From: Rhodospirillaceae bacterium
GTDB lineage: Bacteria; Pseudomonadota; Alphaproteobacteria; Rhodospirillales; Rhodospirillaceae
Direction: 5' to 3'
Assembly: GCA_016937315.1 (NCBI GenBank)
Contig: JAFGWD010000016.1
Coordinates: 1-6,715, forward strand
Length of the DNA stretch: 6,715 bases
Part shown: positions 3,942 to 6,715 of the stretch, in pieces
Position numbering within the stretch: position 1 is the first letter of the stretch
Layout of the letters: each line of letters begins with the position of its first letter
Notes under the pieces: generated by a model
Told to the model about the DNA's origin: nothing
The model's database searches: none
Seen by the model: the letters and a program-made list of their open reading frames with translations, nothing else
Translations under genes and position numbers: made by a program

Positions 3942-6146
3942 TCAGGCGGGACGGCGCAGGACATTGGGGATGGTCAGAAGCGCCCCCATCATCAGCCAGA
4001 AGGGACGTTGGTAAATCATGTCATGAAGGATGGACATGGTGCCGATAACCAGAAAGCAACCGATTATCCCTAAGGTGGGGGTATGTCGTATCCAGTTGGG
4101 ATCTTTGGCCACTGTGCGCAGAATCAGAAGTGGCGGTAGGATAAATGCGGCGAGGCCGACCAATCCCAACTCAGTTAGAATCCACAAGTATGAGTCATGT
4201 ATCACCAGAGGTTCGCCGGTACGGGCAATGTGATCGGCAATGAACGCGCCCAGTCCGGCGCCAAATATCGGGTGCGCCCACCAGAGTTTCAGGGCACCAA
4301 GATAGCTGCTCATGCGGTCCCCTGTGACAGCGAACATGTCTTCAGGTCGGGAAAGAATGTGGTTGTTGATACTGCCAACCTTTATCCCGGTGCTGAGAAA
4401 CAGGTTGTAGGTGATTTCTGGGATCAACGATGCGCCGTATACGGCAATGCCCAGCAGTAACAGGCGGGGCCGGACGCGAATCTTCTGGACCAGAAGCAAG
4501 AAAGCGATGATCAACAAGGTCGCGATGTAACCACTGCGGGAATTGGCGTGCAGGGTGCCAGCAAATAAAACGGCACTGATGGCGGGCGGCAGCCATGCCG
4601 GGCTGCGTTCCCAGGTTGCCACACCAGATAGAAGTAGGACCATGGCGATCAAAACCTGGAACGACAGCAGATTGGGATTGTCGACAAAGCCGATGTAATT
4701 GGCATTGAACGGTGATTTGAAGGGATTACCGATATAAGGATCAAGGGTATGCATGATCCATTCCGCAACCAAGATGGTGACGATGGTCAGGATATAGCAG
4801 CGTGCCAGGGTCTCTAGGCCGCGTGTGCCATCTTTAGTGACAATCAGAGTGCCACAAAATAAGTAGCCGCAGAGAACGCCTGCGCCGATCAGGCGATTAA
4901 AAAACGCCCACGGCACAAAGCCGAGACGCTGCCAGCCAATGATAAAGCTGAGAACCAGTACCGCCGCGATCATGGCAAGGCTGAGGCCAAGGCCGGGAAT
5001 CTTCCAAAGTGTTGGGGGGCGGTTGTGCAGAGGAATGGAAAAAATCAGCAGCAGTCCACCACAAACGGCCACCACGTCGGCGAGATTGACGGAGAGAAAG
5101 CCTGAGTTGGTGGGCACTTTGACCTGAAATCCCAACAAGACGGCACAGCCGACTGGGATCAGCCAAGTGAGCAGTGCGGTGATATTGGGACGGACCTGTG
5201 GTGTCGTGGTGGTGGGTTCATTGAATGGTAGAAGAGGGCGGCGGAACGATAGGGCGGCGACATTAACCAGGAGGGCAAGGGTGGACAGAATGCCGACACC
5301 CAGAGCCATGGCGACCCCGGCCTCCGATGCCATGCCGACATAGGCAAAAGCGTAAGATGCCGTGAACTCGCGGATACCCCAGCCGCCAAAGCTGATAGGG
5401 AGAGAGGCCCCCAGCATGACAAGACTCGCGGTGAGAACCAGCGCAAATATTGAGGCACTCGGGACAATTGCAGAGGCCAAGGCAACATAGGCCAACATCA
5501 TGGTGATGTGCATGGACAGTGAAAGCCCAGAGACCATGACCAGCGCACCGAGGCTGCGTGGTATTAAAAAACGCTTCAAGACCAGTCGGTAGCGGGAAGG
5601 CAAGCCATAGAACAAGGCGATCACTGACGCAGCTGTAATGGTTAGGCTGCCAGCAATGGCGAGAGCCTGGGTCTTAGGGTTAAGGCTGATGGTGCCGAAG
5701 TAGGCAAAACTACAGACGGCGACGATAATCAACAGGCTGAGTAGGGAAATCACCCGCTCGACAACGGTTATTAGCACCCCATAAATGGCAGGCTTGTGGT
5801 CGCGGCGCAGCATGCTTGACCGGGTTAGGCTTTGTCCCAGAAGATTAAAGAACAGTAGGCTGCCCGCGATGGAAAAAATATTGGTGCGATGCGCACGCGC
5901 GAAGCTTTGGGTCAGTCCAAAGCTTCGCGATAAGACGAAATAGCGAACGGAACTGATGATTTGGTTCAGGATCATCAGAGATGACGCCAAGATTAAGTCT
6001 ATCCAGGAGAGTTCCTTCGCTAAAGCCATCGCATCAGCGATATTGATTCGTCGTAGGGTTGCGGCGATCAATAGGACAGAGATCAAAATCAGGGCAAAGC
6101 GCCGCCAATGTTTGCTTTTGTGCAACGAGGTCATGGTCGGGGACAT
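3942..6146 (-). CDS. Fusion of a flippase-like (LPG-synthase TM/UPF0104) domain and an O-antigen ligase/polymerase (Wzy_C) domain
   Basis: One uninterrupted reading frame encodes 734 very hydrophobic residues, with roughly 18-20 membrane segments by eye. Residues about 15-302 resemble the LPG_synthase_TM/UPF0104 family, found in MprF flippase domains, AglD and YbhN; the key signature is ASLPISFGGWGIREFTASYA (247-266). Residues about 305-320 are a polar linker (PFNEPTTTTPQVRP). Residues about 321-734 look like the Wzy/WaaL superfamily: HANSRSGY (533-540), an extracytoplasmic-type loop at about 575-612, WWAHPIFGAGLGAF (622-635), and the conserved histidine in IHDSYLWILTELGLVGL (649-665). Such enzymes join lipid-linked glycans to each other or to lipid A core; polymerase and ligase cannot be told apart from sequence. 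The ATG at 6146 has GGAGGG ten bases upstream; Met5 is a possible alternative start. The gene follows gmd after 93 bases. The domain fusion is unusual, and its combined role is inferred. Confidence 0.88.
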   Translation of the reverse strand: MSPTMTSLHKSKHWRRFALILISVLLIAATLRRINIADAMALAKELSWIDLILASSLMILNQIISSVRYFVLSRSFGLTQSFARAHRTNIFSIAGSLLFFNLLGQSLTRSSMLRRDHKPAIYGVLITVVERVISLLSLLIIVAVCSFAYFGTISLNPKTQALAIAGSLTITAASVIALFYGLPSRYRLVLKRFLIPRSLGALVMVSGLSLSMHITMMLAYVALASAIVPSASIFALVLTASLVMLGASLPISFGGWGIREFTASYAFAYVGMASEAGVAMALGVGILSTLALLVNVAALSFRRPLLPFNEPTTTTPQVRPNITALLTWLIPVGCAVLLGFQVKVPTNSGFLSVNLADVVAVCGGLLLIFSIPLHNRPPTLWKIPGLGLSLAMIAAVLVLSFIIGWQRLGFVPWAFFNRLIGAGVLCGYLFCGTLIVTKDGTRGLETLARCYILTIVTILVAEWIMHTLDPYIGNPFKSPFNANYIGFVDNPNLLSFQVLIAMVLLLSGVATWERSPAWLPPAISAVLFAGTLHANSRSGYIATLLIIAFLLLVQKIRVRPRLLLLGIAVYGASLIPEITYNLFLSTGIKVGSINNHILSRPEDMFAVTGDRMSSYLGALKLWWAHPIFGAGLGAFIADHIARTGEPLVIHDSYLWILTELGLVGLAAFILPPLLILRTVAKDPNWIRHTPTLGIIGCFLVIGTMSILHDMIYQRPFWLMMGALLTIPNVLRRPA
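5898..5929. repeat. 13-bp perfect inverted repeat inside the fusion gene
   Basis: CGCGAAGCTTTGG (5898-5910) and CCAAAGCTTCGCG (5917-5929) are exact reverse complements with a six-base loop. They encode the protein stretch SRSFGLTQSFAR at about residues 73-84 of the membrane protein. The mRNA would form a strong hairpin about 220 bases into the gene. No T run follows on either strand, so it is not an intrinsic terminator. Confidence 0.7.
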
Positions 6147-6156
6147 AAACCGTTAA

Positions 6157-6202
6157 CCCTCCACAGATGAAGATAGGAGGGGGGGGGAGTAGATCATCTG
6201 TG
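6157..6202 (-). promoter_or_regulatory. Leader with mutually exclusive hairpins and a C9 tract controlling the fusion-gene RBS
   Basis: This lies in the 93-base spacer between gmd and the fusion gene. Read on the minus strand, CACAGATGA (6202-6194) can pair perfectly with TCATCTGTG (6170-6162). The 23-base loop between them is nearly all pyrimidine and includes nine consecutive C. Alternatively CCCTCC (6181-6176), at the end of that loop, pairs perfectly with GGAGGG (6162-6157), the ribosome-binding site of the fusion gene. The two pairings compete: base 6162 is used by both, and the arm 6170-6163 lies in the loop of the second. The first leaves most of the ribosome-binding site open and the second buries it. 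The pairings are seen in the sequence; regulation is inferred. Confidence 0.45.
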
Positions 6203-6239
6203 TCATCAGAACCAATGAACCAGTTCACATTTTAAATGG

Positions 6240-6715
6240 TTATTCTGCATGGTGCGTGTTGGCGTCCTTGGCAATGGCGGCACAATCGGCAGCAACCATT
6301 TCCTTGACCAACTGGCGGAACGGCGTGGTGTGTCTCCATCCCAGAATCTTGTGTGCCTTCGTGGGGTCCCCCAGCAACAGATCCACTTCGGTGGGGCGGA
6401 AGTACTGTGGATCAATTCGCACCAGAGCAGCACCGTTGGTGGCATCAATGCCAACTTCATCGATCCCTTGGCCTTTCCACGTGATGGAGCGGCCGACTTC
6501 TGCGAACGCCAATTCGACAAACTCACGCACGGCATGGGTTTCGCCGGTGGCGAGGACGAAGTCATCTGGGTTGTCCTGTTGCAGAATCCGCCACATGCCC
6601 TCGACATAATCGCGTGCATGGCCCCAATCGCGTTTGGCGTCCAGGTTGCCGAGGTAGAGGCAGTCTTGCAGCCCAAGGTCAATCGCGGCGACGGCGCGGG
6701 TGATCTTGCGGGTTA
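6240..6715 (-). CDS. gmd: GDP-mannose 4,6-dehydratase, C-terminal part
   Basis: The frame enters from the right edge and stops at TAA (6242-6240), giving about 157 residues, somewhat under half of a typical Gmd of about 350. The recognisable segments are TRKITRAVAAIDLGLQD, YLGNLDAKRDWGHARDYVEG, VLATGETHAVREFVELAF, and RIDPQYFRPTEVDLLLGDPT followed by KAHKILGW. All are strongly conserved in Gmd. The N-terminal Rossmann motif and catalytic YxxxK are off the window. Gmd converts GDP-mannose to GDP-4-keto-6-deoxymannose, the precursor of GDP-fucose, GDP-rhamnose or GDP-perosamine; the gene deciding which is not in this window. An internal ATG at 6596 is not the true start, since the conserved sequence continues upstream of it. 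The gene probably shares a transcript with the downstream membrane fusion gene, as no terminator is visible between them. Confidence 0.95.
   Translation of the reverse strand, partial: TRKITRAVAAIDLGLQDCLYLGNLDAKRDWGHARDYVEGMWRILQQDNPDDFVLATGETHAVREFVELAFAEVGRSITWKGQGIDEVGIDATNGAALVRIDPQYFRPTEVDLLLGDPTKAHKILGWRHTTPFRQLVKEMVAADCAAIAKDANTHHAE

Noticed and set aside
6157..6202. H-type pseudoknot between the C-rich loop and the ribosome-binding site
   Set aside because: The 9-bp stem is followed directly by the ribosome-binding bases with no linker, which makes simultaneous pairing sterically doubtful; competing hairpins are the safer reading.
6034..6228. Short minus-strand frame from a GTG across the C9 tract, considered as a phase-variable N-terminal extension of the fusion gene
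   Set aside because: With nine C the frame does not match the fusion gene. With one C fewer it hits a TAA just before the ATG, and with one more it reads a TGA soon after. Tract-length change would not create a fused protein.
1..6715. Mobile element, CRISPR, tRNA or phage defence system
   Set aside because: No transposase, integrase, spaced short repeats, tRNA-like fold or defence-gene motif was found; the open frames are explained by regulation and glycan synthesis.

Overview
The window is about 6.7 kb of moderately GC-rich bacterial chromosome. It most resembles an alphaproteobacterium of the Rhodospirillales type. I base this on gene content and protein style only (a MocR regulator beside a DUF1127 protein, a PAS-GGDEF enzyme, an RfaH/NusG-like gene heading a saccharide locus) and cannot name a genus. 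No tRNA, rRNA, CRISPR array, insertion sequence or phage gene is visible.

Left part (1-2157), regulation. A MocR-type regulator (GntR-like DNA-binding head fused to an aminotransferase-like domain) runs off the left edge on the minus strand. It is divergent from a small basic DUF1127 protein at 654-908. The 85-bp spacer carries repeats of a GTCAA-type motif that look like a shared operator. The DUF1127 gene ends at a likely terminator (937-973). It converges on a minus-strand PAS/coiled-coil/GGDEF diguanylate cyclase (1051-2157) with an intact GGEEF active site and no inhibitory I-site.

Middle part (2158-3931), start of a surface polysaccharide locus. A structured 211-bp spacer leads into a plus-strand pair: a specialised NusG paralogue (RfaH/UpxY-like antiterminator) and galE, UDP-glucose 4-epimerase. 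The pair closes with a 20-bp perfect-stem bidirectional terminator.

Right part (3942-6715), minus strand. The 3' part of gmd (GDP-mannose 4,6-dehydratase) is followed after 93 bp by one 734-codon gene. This gene joins a flippase-like LPG-synthase-type membrane domain to an O-antigen ligase/polymerase (Wzy_C) domain. The spacer between them holds a C9 tract and two mutually exclusive RNA hairpins, one of which would bury the ribosome-binding site.

Together GalE and Gmd would supply UDP-galactose and a GDP-6-deoxyhexose precursor. The fused membrane protein would move and/or polymerise or ligate lipid-linked glycans. The NusG paralogue would help transcription through long saccharide operons, and the diguanylate cyclase could link the locus to c-di-GMP. 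These links are inferred from gene position, not demonstrated. The most unusual items are the flippase-Wzy_C fusion and its putative switch-like leader, followed by the MocR/DUF1127 operator region, the cysteine-rich PAS domain, and a 13-bp perfect inverted repeat inside the fusion gene.
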